Below are positions 22,945 through 33,010 of a stretch of DNA of 64,000 nt, one piece after another (the stretch's first letter is position 1; every line of letters begins with the position of its first letter). The position numbers and the translations under genes were made by a program. The stretch is from Brachybacterium sacelli. Its GTDB lineage: Bacteria > Actinomycetota > Actinomycetes > Actinomycetales > Dermabacteraceae. Below the pieces are notes generated by a model. It saw only the letters and a program-made list of their open reading frames with translations, had not been told where the DNA came from and did no database searches. Location of the stretch: contig NZ_JAGIOD010000001.1 of the NCBI RefSeq assembly GCF_017876545.1, positions 1,984,001-2,048,000 on the forward strand. The letters run 5' to 3'.

Positions 22945-23552
22945 GCCCGGTGGCCCGGCGGCGACTCCCTCCAGCGGAGCGCCGGGGTCTGATTCTGGAG
23001 GCCGCCCTGGAGACGGTGGCCGCGAAGGGATTCGCCGCCGCGAGCCTGGAGGCGATCGCCGTGCAAGCCGGGGTCTCGAAAGCGCTCGTCTCGCACTACG
23101 CCGCCGGTCGCGACGAGCTGATGGCCTCGACCGCCCGCGCCGCGCTCGCCCGGCTGCGCGAGGAGGTCGCCCGGCAGGTGGACCTCGAGGCGCCCGTCCC
23201 GGACCTGCTGCGGTCCGCGGTCCGTGCGGCGGCCCGTCTCGCGCGATCCCACGAGCGCGAGCTCGCGGCGCTCGAGCAGATCGTCTCCGCCTTGCGCGAC
23301 GAGCACGGACGCCCAGTGCTCGGCATCGAGGACTTCGAGGAGACCTTCGTCGGTCAGGAACGTCTCCTCCGCCGGGGGCAGCAGGAGGGGTCGATCGCCC
23401 GGGAGGCCGACGTGCGAGCCCTCGCCCTCACCTACCAGGGGGCGGTCGAGATGATGATGTCCCAGGTGCGCGCCCGGCCCGGGATCGACGCCGAGGAGAC
23501 GGCCGACGCGATCGTGGACGTCCTGCTCACGGGGATGATGCCGCGTCCCTGA
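22941..23552 (+). CDS. TetR-family transcriptional regulator
   Basis: 203 residues. N-terminal HTH: ILEAALETVAAKGFAAASLE followed by IAVQAGVSKALVSHYAAGRDEL, canonical for TetR. The C-terminal ligand domain is helical and shows no diagnostic motif. ATG overlaps the stop of the membrane protein gene by 4 bp, so they form one operon behind the 22511-22532 palindrome. Ligand unknown. Confidence 0.92.
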   Translation: MSPVARRRLPPAERRGLILEAALETVAAKGFAAASLEAIAVQAGVSKALVSHYAAGRDELMASTARAALARLREEVARQVDLEAPVPDLLRSAVRAAARLARSHERELAALEQIVSALRDEHGRPVLGIEDFEETFVGQERLLRRGQQEGSIAREADVRALALTYQGAVEMMMSQVRARPGIDAEETADAIVDVLLTGMMPRP

Positions 23553-23667
23553 GGGGCGCTCTCGAGGCCGCCCGCCGTGCTGCCCTCCGGGTGCTCCTTT
23601 ACCATGGACCGGAGCCCGGCAGGCGACGCCACCCACCAGGGACGGTGCCGAGAGGCCAGGAGGGGAC

Positions 23668-24342
23668 ATGGGGCAACAACCGGATCAGGGGCAGTTCGGG
23701 CAGGGACAGTTCGCGCAAGGGCCCGGCACACCGGACCCGACGCCGCCGCGGCGCTCGCGCACCGGGATGTGGATCGCGCTGGGCTGTGCGGTGCTGCTGA
23801 TCCTGTTGCTGCTGATCGCCGTGACCGGGGGCGTGATCTATCTGGTCGGCCGTGGCGGGGGTTCGGAGTCCTCCGCTCCCGAGATGGCGCAGTACTCCGG
23901 GGAGCACTTCGGCCTCCAGTACCCGAAGGACTGGGTCGAGGACGAGATCACCGAGGAGGACAAGGAGACCGGCATGGTGCTCGACCTCCGCGACGAGCAG
24001 GTCGAGGCCGAGGAGATGGCGACCAACTCCCTGGCCGTGTACGTGTTCGACTCGGATCTGCATGCGAAGGCGGAGTGCGATTCCCAGGCCACCTGGATCG
24101 GGTTCTCCTGGGACGAGGTCGAGGACCCGACGGAGATCGACCCTCTCACCCTGGACGGGAAGGAGCTGCCGGCCTATCGCGCCCTGGGGACCCATGATGA
24201 CCGAGAGGCGATCTCGGAGATGTACTGCGCCGACGTCGGCGACCAGGTGCTGCAGATCATGGTGGAGAGCCACGGTGCGACGGAGGTGTCCCCCGAGATC
24301 ACCGCGATGCTGGACAGCTGGATCTGGACCGACCCGGCCTGA
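23668..24342 (+). CDS. Single-pass membrane protein with extracellular domain, unknown function
   Basis: 224 residues: a Gln/Gly-rich cytoplasmic N-terminus (QGQFGQGQFAQGP), one helix (MWIALGCAVLLILLLLIAV), then a ~160-residue acidic outside domain (FGLQYPKDWVEDEI; two Cys). The start YPKDW resembles the PsbP/LpqN-like fold seen in actinobacterial envelope proteins, a loose match. AGGAGG lies just upstream of ATG 23668. Convergent with ung. Confidence 0.75.
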   Translation: MGQQPDQGQFGQGQFAQGPGTPDPTPPRRSRTGMWIALGCAVLLILLLLIAVTGGVIYLVGRGGGSESSAPEMAQYSGEHFGLQYPKDWVEDEITEEDKETGMVLDLRDEQVEAEEMATNSLAVYVFDSDLHAKAECDSQATWIGFSWDEVEDPTEIDPLTLDGKELPAYRALGTHDDREAISEMYCADVGDQVLQIMVESHGATEVSPEITAMLDSWIWTDPA

Positions 24343-24366
24343 CCGACCTGACAGACCTGACCGTCC

Positions 24367-24381
24367 GGGCCGATCCGGCCC
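24367..24381. terminator. Short hairpin between convergent genes
   Basis: GGGCCG-ATC-CGGCCC, a perfect 6-bp GC stem between the membrane-protein gene and ung stops. It may serve both directions. No T-run. Confidence 0.35.
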
Positions 24382-24397
24382 TCCCGCAGCCGGCGCC

Positions 24398-25075
24398 TCA
24401 GCCGGGGATCCGCCAGTCGATGCCCGCCGCCCCCTGCTGCTCCAGCAGCGCATTGGCGCGGGAGAACGGGCGGGAGCCGAAGAAGCCGCGGGAGGCCGAC
24501 AGCGGGCTCGGATGCGGGCTCGTCAGATGCGGGACCTGCCCGAGCATCGGGATCAGGGACTGGGCGTCGCGACCCCACAGGATGGCCACCAGCGGGCCGC
24601 CGCGCTCGACCAGCGCGCGGATCGCGAGCTCGGTGATCTCCTCCCAGCCCCGTCGGCGGTGCGAGGCGGGCGCTCCAGGGGTGACGGTCAGGACCCGGTT
24701 CAGCAGCAGCACGCCCTGGTCCTGCCACGCGGTGAGGTCGCCGTGAGCGGCGCGAGGGATCTCCAGGTCGCTCTCGAGCTCGGTGTAGATGTTCGTCAGC
24801 GACCGCGGCAGCGGACGCACGTCGTGGTCCACGGCGAAGGAGAGCCCGATCGGATGCCCCGGCGTCGGGTACGGGTCCTGGCCGACGATGAGCACCCGCA
24901 CCTGCGACATCGGGCGGGTGAAGGCGCGCAGCACCCGGTCCCCGGCGGGAAGGTACCCGCGGCCGGACTCGACCTCGGTGCGGAGGAACTCGCCCAGGGT
25001 GTGGATCCGATCCTCGGCGGGGGCGAGGGCCCGGGCCCAGTCGGCACTGATGATCTCGGTGAGCGGCTTCGGCAT
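24398..25075 (-). CDS. ung: Uracil-DNA glycosylase, family 1
   Basis: 225 residues, full length. Removes uracil from DNA to begin base-excision repair. Catalytic loop GQDPYP at 65-70 (Asp67), uracil-binding [10 protein letters not shown], and the second active loop [14 protein letters not shown]. The Pro in place of the usual His of GQDPYH is common in actinobacteria. ATG 25075 starts at the family N-terminus; further upstream starts would overlap the divergent DUF3263 gene. AAGACT 6 nt upstream may be a leaderless -10. Confidence 0.96.
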   Translation of the reverse strand: MPKPLTEIISADWARALAPAEDRIHTLGEFLRTEVESGRGYLPAGDRVLRAFTRPMSQVRVLIVGQDPYPTPGHPIGLSFAVDHDVRPLPRSLTNIYTELESDLEIPRAAHGDLTAWQDQGVLLLNRVLTVTPGAPASHRRRGWEEITELAIRALVERGGPLVAILWGRDAQSLIPMLGQVPHLTSPHPSPLSASRGFFGSRPFSRANALLEQQGAAGIDWRIPG

Positions 25076-25154
25076 GTGAGCAGTCTTCCATCGTCGCCCC
25101 GGGTGCGGCGAGCCGTCCCGGGGGCGGCGCCGGCTGCCGCGTAGTCTCTGGGCC

Positions 25155-25571
25155 ATGCCCTCTCGTCCCGCCGGCCACCCCGATGGCGCTGCGCGCTCCG
25201 CGGAGACGGACGGGACCGCGCGGGAGCTCGCGGACCCGACGCAGGACGTCTCCGGGCCCGACGCGGGAGCCGATGACACCCCCGCGATGATGTCCGATAC
25301 GTCACTGCCGGGACCGCAGGGGGCCCTCACGGATCGTGACCGGCAGATCCTCGGGCTCGAGTCGCGAACCTTCCGCTACGTCGGGGCCAAGGAGCGCGCG
25401 ATCCGCGAGGAGATCGGGATCTCCAAGGTGGCCTACTACGTGCGGCTCAATGCCCTGCTCGACGATCCTGCGGCGCTGCGCGCGGCCCCCGCGGTGGTCA
25501 ATCGCCTTCGGGGCCGACGCACCTCGGATCACGGCCCCGATGCGGCCGACGGCTCCGGCCGCGTCGCCTGA
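25155..25571 (+). CDS. DUF3263 family protein
   Basis: 138 residues. A disordered ~55-residue N-terminus precedes the DUF3263 helical domain ([29 protein letters not shown] and [15 protein letters not shown]), found almost only in actinobacteria and shaped like a small DNA-binding domain. Function unknown. TAGTCT lies 7 nt before the ATG with no ribosome site, which suggests a leaderless transcript. It is commonly followed by a LytR_C protein, as here, so the two may act in one envelope process. Confidence 0.88.
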   Translation: MPSRPAGHPDGAARSAETDGTARELADPTQDVSGPDAGADDTPAMMSDTSLPGPQGALTDRDRQILGLESRTFRYVGAKERAIREEIGISKVAYYVRLNALLDDPAALRAAPAVVNRLRGRRTSDHGPDAADGSGRVA

Positions 25572-25622
25572 CGGACGCCACCTCCGGGGCGTGTGCTCCG
25601 CCGCCGCACCCGGTGGAGCAGG

Positions 25623-25628
25623 TTTAAT
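25623..25628 (+). promoter_or_regulatory. -10 box of a probable leaderless LytR_C transcript
   Basis: TTTAAT ends 6 nt before GTG 25635. With no AGGAGG-type site and this fixed spacing, transcription and translation probably start at the same base. It also decides the start: GTG 25635 rather than the earlier in-frame 25593. Confidence 0.5.
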
Positions 25629-25634
25629 GGGGTC

Positions 25635-26234
25635 GTGGCTGATTCCCAGTATCCGTACCCGCCGGACCGTTTCGACGACGAGGCCGACGCCGTGTCCTTC
25701 CATGGCGCCCACCGTGCCGAAGAACCGTTCTGGCGTCAGAACCTGCTCTACATCGTCATCATCGGCGCTGCGCTGGTGATGCTGATCGTGCTGCTCTTCC
25801 TCATCGGGGGCATGGGCGGCGGCGGTGACGAGCGCGCCGAGGACCCGACGACCCCGGCCGCCTCGGAGAGCAGCTCCGCGCCTGCGGAGGAGGAGACCAG
25901 CGAGGCGCCGCCCGAGGCCGACAAGTCGATCCCGATCCTCGTGGTCAACGCGGGCGGCATCAACGGCATGGCGGGCGCCTGGCAGGAGAACCTCGAGGGC
26001 GCGGACTGGGAGGACGTCAGCCTCAACACGTCGGACAACGTCCAGCAGGAGCCGGTCGTGTTCTTCCGCGACGAGGCCGACCAGGAGAGCGCGCAGGCCC
26101 TGGCGGACGAGGTCGGCGCCGGGGAGGCGCGCCAGAGCGACGAGTACGACGCCCGGATCACCTTCGTGGCCGTCGAGATGCCCGACGAGGGCGGCGACGG
26201 CGGCGGCGAGGGGGACGGCGGCGGAGAGGGCTGA
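25635..26234 (+). CDS. LytR C-terminal domain membrane protein
   Basis: 199 residues: short cytoplasmic part, one helix (LLYIVIIGAALVMLIVLLFL), an acidic Ser/Glu-rich linker, then a LytR_C domain (IPILVVNAGGINGMAGAWQE; VVFFRDEADQESAQALADE). A Gly-rich tail ends the protein. LytR_C domains occur attached to LytR-CpsA-Psr cell-wall ligases; alone, as here, the function is unknown. The protein is expected to face the wall. It follows the DUF3263 gene by 63 bp. Confidence 0.87.
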   Translation: MADSQYPYPPDRFDDEADAVSFHGAHRAEEPFWRQNLLYIVIIGAALVMLIVLLFLIGGMGGGGDERAEDPTTPAASESSSAPAEEETSEAPPEADKSIPILVVNAGGINGMAGAWQENLEGADWEDVSLNTSDNVQQEPVVFFRDEADQESAQALADEVGAGEARQSDEYDARITFVAVEMPDEGGDGGGEGDGGGEG

Positions 26235-26346
26235 TCCGCCCCGCCCCACGCAGCCGCGGACGCGCGCCGGCCTCCCTCCCGGGACGGACGGCGCGCGTTC
26301 TGCGTCGTCGGCCCACAGCGGAACCCGTGATCCGTGGCGAGAGGAG

Positions 26347-26373
26347 TTAGCACTCTCCCGCCCCGAGTGCTTA
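26347..26373. promoter_or_regulatory. CIRCE element 1 (HrcA operator)
   Basis: TTAGCACTC, a 9-bp spacer, then GAGTGCTTA: 17 of 18 positions of the consensus TTAGCACTC-N9-GAGTGCTAA. HrcA bound here represses groEL until heat or unfolded protein titrates GroEL. Confidence 0.96.
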
Positions 26374-26380
26374 TGATGAT

Positions 26381-28237
<1,857 letters not shown>

Positions 28238-28275
28238 TCTGCTGATCACCTGCTGCTCCTCCCGGAGCGCTCAGG

Positions 28276-28303
28276 GCCCCGATCCTCTCCGGAGGATCGG
28301 GGC
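28276..28303 (+). terminator. groEL terminator
   Basis: GCCCCGATCCTC (28276-28287), loop TCCG, GAGGATCGGGGC (28292-28303): a perfect 12-bp stem followed by TCTTC. It lies 38 bp after the groEL stop, the strongest terminator-like hairpin in the window. Confidence 0.85.
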
Positions 28304-28604
28304 TCTTCGCTGTGCGCGAGGGCGGTGTCTGGCCGGCCCAGCGGCAACAGGTGGCAAGGGGTGAAGCGGGTCGCGGGTCGCCTGACACTCTGTTCGAGGC
28401 CGCGACGGAGATGCGGACAGGCACTGCTGCCACCAGCGCGGACGGTGCCCCGGACCCGTCCTGGACGCTCCGTGCGGCCCCGGGACCTCCTGCGGACAGG
28501 AGGTTCCACGACCCGCTCCGGTCGGTCTCGCGAGGACAGCCCTCACGGTGGCGCCTCCTCGTGCAGGAGAACCCGCGGGAACATTCCATTCGAGGAGGAA
28601 TGCA
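28304..28604. other. Gene-free stretch before the TRAP operon
   Basis: 301 bp between the groEL terminator and dctP. It must contain the TRAP promoter; nothing else recognisable was found. An excellent ribosome site (GAGGAGG) lies at its end, and no start inside the stretch has comparable support. Confidence 0.4.
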
Positions 28605-29708
28605 GTGCGAACGTCTCGGTCCCGTCGACCAGGGGTCCTCGATCCCGCCGTCGGCCCCCGCGCGGCCGCGAGGAGGGGCATCGGCAGGCGTGATCTGCTC
28701 ACTGCGCTCCCCGCCGCCGGCATCGCCGCCGCCGTGCTCGGTGGATGCGCCTCGACGGAAGGTGCCGTCACCGGAGTCGACCGCGTGCTGTCGATCTCAC
28801 TCGGCCAGACCGAGTCCCACCCCAGCTACGGCTCGCTGGTCTCCTTCGGCGAGCGCCTCGCGGAGGCCACCGACGGCCGCTACGGCGCACGCGTGTACGC
28901 GAACAACTCCCTCGGCGACCAGCAGGAGACCGTCCAGCTGGTCTCGGACGGAGCGATCGACCTGGCCGTCATCTCGGGCACCCAGATCGAGAACTCCTCC
29001 GCGCGCTTCCTGCCGATGAATCTCCCCGGTGTCTTCGACGACATCGACCACCAGAATCGCGTCATGCTCGACGACTCCATCGTCGGCGAGCTGTTCGCCT
29101 CGCTGGAACCGCAGATGCGGCTGACCGTTCTCGGGGGATACACCCAGGGCAGCCGCCATCTGTACACGGCCCAGGGCCCGATCGCTTCCCCCGAGGACCT
29201 CGCGGGTCTGAAGATCCGGGTCCAGGAGTCCGAGGTCTTCCTCCGTCTGATCGAGAACCTCGGCGGCGTCCCCACGCCGCTGGCGTACAGCGAGGTCTAC
29301 ACCGCGCTGCAGGCCGGGGTCCTCGACGGCGCGGAGAACAACGAGATCTCGTACGTGACCCAGCGCCATTACGAGGTCGCCAAGCACTTCACGATGACCA
29401 ACCATCTCGTCGGCTTCGACTTCCTCCTGGCGAGCACCGATCTCCTCGAGGAGATGAGCGAGCAGGACGCCCGGCTGCTGAAGGATGCCTGGAACGAGAC
29501 CCAGAGCGAGTTCGTGGAGATCTGGAAGCGGGAGACCGACGAGGCGGTCCAGCAGATGACGGAGCAGGGGGTCGCGATCTCGCGGCCCGATCCCGAGGTC
29601 TTCGCGCCGATCATCGAGGAGACCGGCGTCTCGATCCTCGAGGATCCACGGGACATCGCGCTGTACGACGCGATCCGCGCCGTCGGCGACGAAGGGAGCG
29701 GGCGATGA
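28605..29708 (+). CDS. dctP: TRAP transporter substrate-binding lipoprotein (DctP)
   Basis: 367 residues. GTG 28605 is chosen because GAGGAGG sits 6 nt upstream; an earlier in-frame start at 28548 lacks one. The N-terminus has a twin-arginine-like GRRDLLTALPAAG and lipobox LGGC, so it is a membrane-tethered lipoprotein. The DctP body includes NNSLGDQQETVQLVSDGAIDLA, the carboxylate-binding Arg in AGLKIRVQES, and YTALQAGVLDGAENN. It captures an organic acid (C4-dicarboxylate, keto acid or sugar acid). Stop overlaps the next start (ATGA). Confidence 0.93.
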   Translation: MRTSRSRRPGVLDPAVGPRAAARRGIGRRDLLTALPAAGIAAAVLGGCASTEGAVTGVDRVLSISLGQTESHPSYGSLVSFGERLAEATDGRYGARVYANNSLGDQQETVQLVSDGAIDLAVISGTQIENSSARFLPMNLPGVFDDIDHQNRVMLDDSIVGELFASLEPQMRLTVLGGYTQGSRHLYTAQGPIASPEDLAGLKIRVQESEVFLRLIENLGGVPTPLAYSEVYTALQAGVLDGAENNEISYVTQRHYEVAKHFTMTNHLVGFDFLLASTDLLEEMSEQDARLLKDAWNETQSEFVEIWKRETDEAVQQMTEQGVAISRPDPEVFAPIIEETGVSILEDPRDIALYDAIRAVGDEGSGR

Positions 29709-30310
29709 TGATGCGATGGCGTCGGGGGCTGCTGTCCCTGCTCAAGCTGCTGTGCATCGTGCTGTTCTCGGTGCTGGTGCTGGTCGTCGTGTGGCAGGTG
29801 TTCACCCGTCAGGTCCTGGGCGCTCCGAGCGCGTGGACCACCGTCACGGCGCAGTACATGTTCGTCTGGCTCGGACTGTTCTCCGCGACGCTCGTGTTCG
29901 GCGAGCGCGGCCACATCGCGGTCGAGCTGCTGGCCTCCCGTGCGCCCGGCACGCTGCGCCAGGTGCTGATCGTGCTGGTGCAGATCGGCACGCTGGGCTT
30001 CTCGCTGTTGGTGATGGTGTGGGGCGGTGTGCGTGGCATGTCGATGGCGTGGGGGCAGGAGATCCCCGGGTTCCCCTTCACCGTCGGCCACATGTACCTC
30101 GCGCTGCCGGTCGCCGGGGTGATGATCGCCTTCCTCGCCCTGGAGGACCTCGTCCTCGCGCTGCGTGGTGACGAGCTGGTCCCGCTCGAGCGGACCGACG
30201 ACGAGGCCGCGGAGAATGCGGGGCTGGCCGCCGCGGCCGCCGCCACGGGCTCGGAAGCGGGTCCGCACAGCGCACCGCCCGTCCCGACCGACGACCCGAA
30301 GGAGCGCTGA
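29705..30310 (+). CDS. dctQ: TRAP transporter small permease (DctQ)
   Basis: 201 residues with four helices (LLKLLCIVLFSVLVLVVVWQ; YMFVWLGLFSATLVFGE; VLIVLVQIGTLGFSLLVMVW; LALPVAGVMIAFLALEDLVL). RGHIAVE fits the conserved R-x-H-I-x-V/I motif of DctQ. A charged/Ala-rich cytoplasmic tail of ~40 residues follows. Start overlaps the dctP stop by 4 bp; dctM begins 2 bp after its stop. Confidence 0.92.
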   Translation: MMMRWRRGLLSLLKLLCIVLFSVLVLVVVWQVFTRQVLGAPSAWTTVTAQYMFVWLGLFSATLVFGERGHIAVELLASRAPGTLRQVLIVLVQIGTLGFSLLVMVWGGVRGMSMAWGQEIPGFPFTVGHMYLALPVAGVMIAFLALEDLVLALRGDELVPLERTDDEAAENAGLAAAAAATGSEAGPHSAPPVPTDDPKER

Positions 30311-30312
30311 CC

Positions 30313-31641
30313 GTGGATCCCGCAGTTCTGGCCGGAATCATCCTGATCATCGGCGTCCTCGTCCTCATCGCCATCGGTGCCCCGGTCGCGATCGCGATCG
30401 GACTGCCCTCGGTGGTGGCGCTGATCGCCGTGATCGGCATCGAACCGGCGGTGTTCGTCTCCGCCCAGCGCATGTTCACCGGCGCGAACTCCTTCGCACT
30501 GCTGGCCATACCGTTCTTCGTCCTCGCGGGGCAGCTGATGAACTCCGGCGGCGTCGCCGGCCGTCTGATCGACGCCGCCAAGGTGCTCGTGGGCAGGATG
30601 CCCGGCTCCCTCGCCCAGACCAACGTGGTCGCCAACGCCATGTTCGGCTCCGTCTCCGGGGCGGCCGTCGCCTCGGCCGCAGCCGTCGGCGGCATCCTCG
30701 AGCGGCGCCAGCGGAAGGAGGGGTACGACCCGGCCTTCGCCGCCGCGGTGAACGTCGCCTCCGCCCCCTCGGGCATGCTGATCCCCCCGTCGAACACCCT
30801 CATCGTGTACTCCCTGGTGTCCTCGACCTCGGTGGCGACACTCTTCGCGGCGGGCTACGGCCCCGGCCTCGTGTGGATGCTCGCCTGCATCGCCATGGTG
30901 TGGGTGGCCGCGAAGCGGCGTCCGGAGCTGGTGGGGAAGGACGCCGGCGGCGCGCAGACGGGCCTGACCCCTGCCCTCGCCGTGCGCACCCTGCTCCGTG
31001 CGGTGCCGGCGGTTTTCATGATGGTGATCGTCATCGGCGGTCTGGTGGCCGGGTTCTTCACCGCCACCGAGTCCGCGGTCATCGCCGTCGTCTACTCGCT
31101 GGTGCTGGGGCTGATCTACCGGGAGCTGACCGTGAAGAAGCTGCCGGCGGTGATCCTGTCGGCGACGCGGACCACGGCGGTCGTGCTGCTGCTGATCGCC
31201 GTGTCCTCGGTGCTCGGCTGGGTGCTGGCGTACGCGACCATCCCGCAGTTCATCGCGCAGGCGCTGCTCGGCGTCTCGAGCTCCCCGGTGGTCGTGCTGC
31301 TGATGATGATGCTGGCGCTGCTGGTCGTCGGCATGTTCATGGACCCCACGCCCGCCATCTTGATCTTCACCCCGATCTTCCTCCCGGTGGCTCTGGAGCT
31401 GGGCGTCGACCCGATCCACTTCGGTCTGATGATCACCTTCAACCTGTGCCTGGGCACGATCACCCCGCCGGTCGGCGTGATCCTGTTCGTCGGGGCGAGG
31501 GTGGGCAGGATGAAGGTGGAGCCGGTGATCCGGCAGCTGCTGCCGTTCTACCTGCCGCTCGTGATCGGACTGCTGCTGATCGTGTTCGTCCCGCAGATCT
31601 CGATGTTCATCCCGAACCTCCTGGGCATGTCGGGCGAGTGA
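30313..31641 (+). CDS. dctM: TRAP transporter large permease (DctM)
   Basis: 442 residues, about a dozen helices. Typical DctM segments: AIPFFVLAGQLMNSGGVAGRLID, MFGSVSGAAVASAAAVGGI, NVASAPSGMLIPPSN, MFMDPTPAILIFTPIFLPVA, and NLCLGTITPPVGVILFVG. It is the channel subunit driving sodium-coupled uptake with DctQ. GTG 30313 is the only start that keeps the N-terminal helix. No catabolic enzyme or regulator follows, so the substrate cannot be inferred from context. Confidence 0.95.
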   Translation: MDPAVLAGIILIIGVLVLIAIGAPVAIAIGLPSVVALIAVIGIEPAVFVSAQRMFTGANSFALLAIPFFVLAGQLMNSGGVAGRLIDAAKVLVGRMPGSLAQTNVVANAMFGSVSGAAVASAAAVGGILERRQRKEGYDPAFAAAVNVASAPSGMLIPPSNTLIVYSLVSSTSVATLFAAGYGPGLVWMLACIAMVWVAAKRRPELVGKDAGGAQTGLTPALAVRTLLRAVPAVFMMVIVIGGLVAGFFTATESAVIAVVYSLVLGLIYRELTVKKLPAVILSATRTTAVVLLLIAVSSVLGWVLAYATIPQFIAQALLGVSSSPVVVLLMMMLALLVVGMFMDPTPAILIFTPIFLPVALELGVDPIHFGLMITFNLCLGTITPPVGVILFVGARVGRMKVEPVIRQLLPFYLPLVIGLLLIVFVPQISMFIPNLLGMSGE

Positions 31642-31701
31642 CCGCCTCGGGGCGGTGGACCGCAGAGAGCTCATGCGGTCCGGACGGCGCAGAATGGGGT
31701 C

Positions 31702-32160
31702 ATGACCTACACGCTGCAGGAATCCCTCGTCGTCCCCGCCCCGCCCGAGACGGTGTACTCCGTGGTCAGCGATGTGACGCGCACGGGGGAGTGGAGCCCT
31801 CAGTGCCACCGCTGCCGCTGGGACTCCTCGGCGCGGGGGCCGGGCGCCCGCTTCACCGGGTACAACCGCACGCCCGAGCGGGAGTGGAGCACGACCTCCG
31901 AGGTGGTCGCCGACGTCCCCGCTGAGCACTTCGCCTGGTCCGTGGGCCCGGGCCGCGTCGAATGGGGGTTCCGCCTGCGCGCCGTCCCCGGAGGTACCGA
32001 GCTCACGGAGTACACCCGCACCACGCCGATGATCGCCGAGGTCTTCGCGGAGCGCTACGGCGAGCGGGCCGAGGAGGAGCTCGCTCAGCGCCGGGAGGCC
32101 GCGCGGATCGGCATCCCGGCCACGCTCGAGGCGCTGCGCGCGCTGTTCGAGAGCCGCTGA
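31702..32160 (+). CDS. SRPBCC-family protein
   Basis: 152 residues of START/SRPBCC fold: LQESLVVPAPPETVYSVVSDV at the start and a helical C-terminus (EELAQRREAARIGIPATLEAL). Such proteins bind hydrophobic ligands in a deep cavity (polyketide cyclases, lipid binding). Ligand unknown. CAGAAT lies 6 nt before the ATG (leaderless type); GGGG between them could act as a weak ribosome site. Convergent with ecfT, 19 bp apart. Confidence 0.85.
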   Translation: MTYTLQESLVVPAPPETVYSVVSDVTRTGEWSPQCHRCRWDSSARGPGARFTGYNRTPEREWSTTSEVVADVPAEHFAWSVGPGRVEWGFRLRAVPGGTELTEYTRTTPMIAEVFAERYGERAEEELAQRREAARIGIPATLEALRALFESR

Positions 32161-32179
32161 GCCCCGAGGCCTCCCCGGG

Positions 32180-33010
32180 TCAGCCGAACGGGTTCCAGAA
32201 CCGTCCACCGTTGACGACCAGCAGCACGATCGGGGCCGCCACCAGCACCGCGGCCAGGGCGATCACGATTAAGTCGGGGGTCCGCAGCGGCGTGCGCACG
32301 AGCCAGGTGCGGCCACGTCCACGCCCGAAACCGCGCAGCTCCATCGCGGCGGAGACCGACTCGATGCGGTCGAAGGTGCCCAGCAGCAGGGGCATCAGCA
32401 CCGAGGTCAGGTTCCGCAGCCGGGTGCGCAGCCCCGCTCCGGCGGTGGTGTCCAGGCCGCGAGCCTGCTGGGCCTGGGAGATGGTGCGGAACTCCCGTTG
32501 CACGTCCGGGATGTATCGCAGGGCCAGGGAGACGGCGTAGGCGAACCGGTAGGGCACGCCGATCCGGGCCAGGGAGGAGGCGAACTCCGGGGGCCGGGTG
32601 GTGGCCACGAACAGCAGCACCGCGGGCAGCACCGCGACGTACTTCAGCGTCACGGCGAGCTGGTAGAACAGCTGCTCGGCGGTGACGTCCCAGCGCCACG
32701 GACCGTCCAGCAGCAGGTGGCGGGTGCCGAACAGCTCGGTGCCGTAGCCGGGGCCGAACAGGAAGATCCCGATGTTGTTCAGCGCCACGAACACCACGAT
32801 CAGCCACAGCACGACGGCGAGGTCCCGCACCCGTACCCGCGACAGCGCCCACAGCACGATCGAGCCGACGGAGACCACCGCCAGGAAGCGCACGTCGAAG
32901 CCGATCATCGCGCCGAGCACGACGCCGAGGGACAGGGCGAGCTTCGAGACCCCCGAGAGGGCATGGAGCGGGCCGGGACGGTCGATGTACCCGAGCACCG
33001 GGCTGCTCAT
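32180..33010 (-). CDS. ecfT: ECF transporter transmembrane component EcfT
   Basis: 276 residues with about five helices and the two Ala-Arg-Gly motifs that couple to the ATPases, AQQARG and MELRGFG. It is the scaffold of an energy-coupling-factor importer of a vitamin-like compound. Its ATG overlaps the stop of the dual-ATPase gene by 4 bp. Order in the operon: DUF62 hydrolase, S component, dual ATPase, EcfT. Confidence 0.94.
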   Translation of the reverse strand: MSSPVLGYIDRPGPLHALSGVSKLALSLGVVLGAMIGFDVRFLAVVSVGSIVLWALSRVRVRDLAVVLWLIVVFVALNNIGIFLFGPGYGTELFGTRHLLLDGPWRWDVTAEQLFYQLAVTLKYVAVLPAVLLFVATTRPPEFASSLARIGVPYRFAYAVSLALRYIPDVQREFRTISQAQQARGLDTTAGAGLRTRLRNLTSVLMPLLLGTFDRIESVSAAMELRGFGRGRGRTWLVRTPLRTPDLIVIALAAVLVAAPIVLLVVNGGRFWNPFG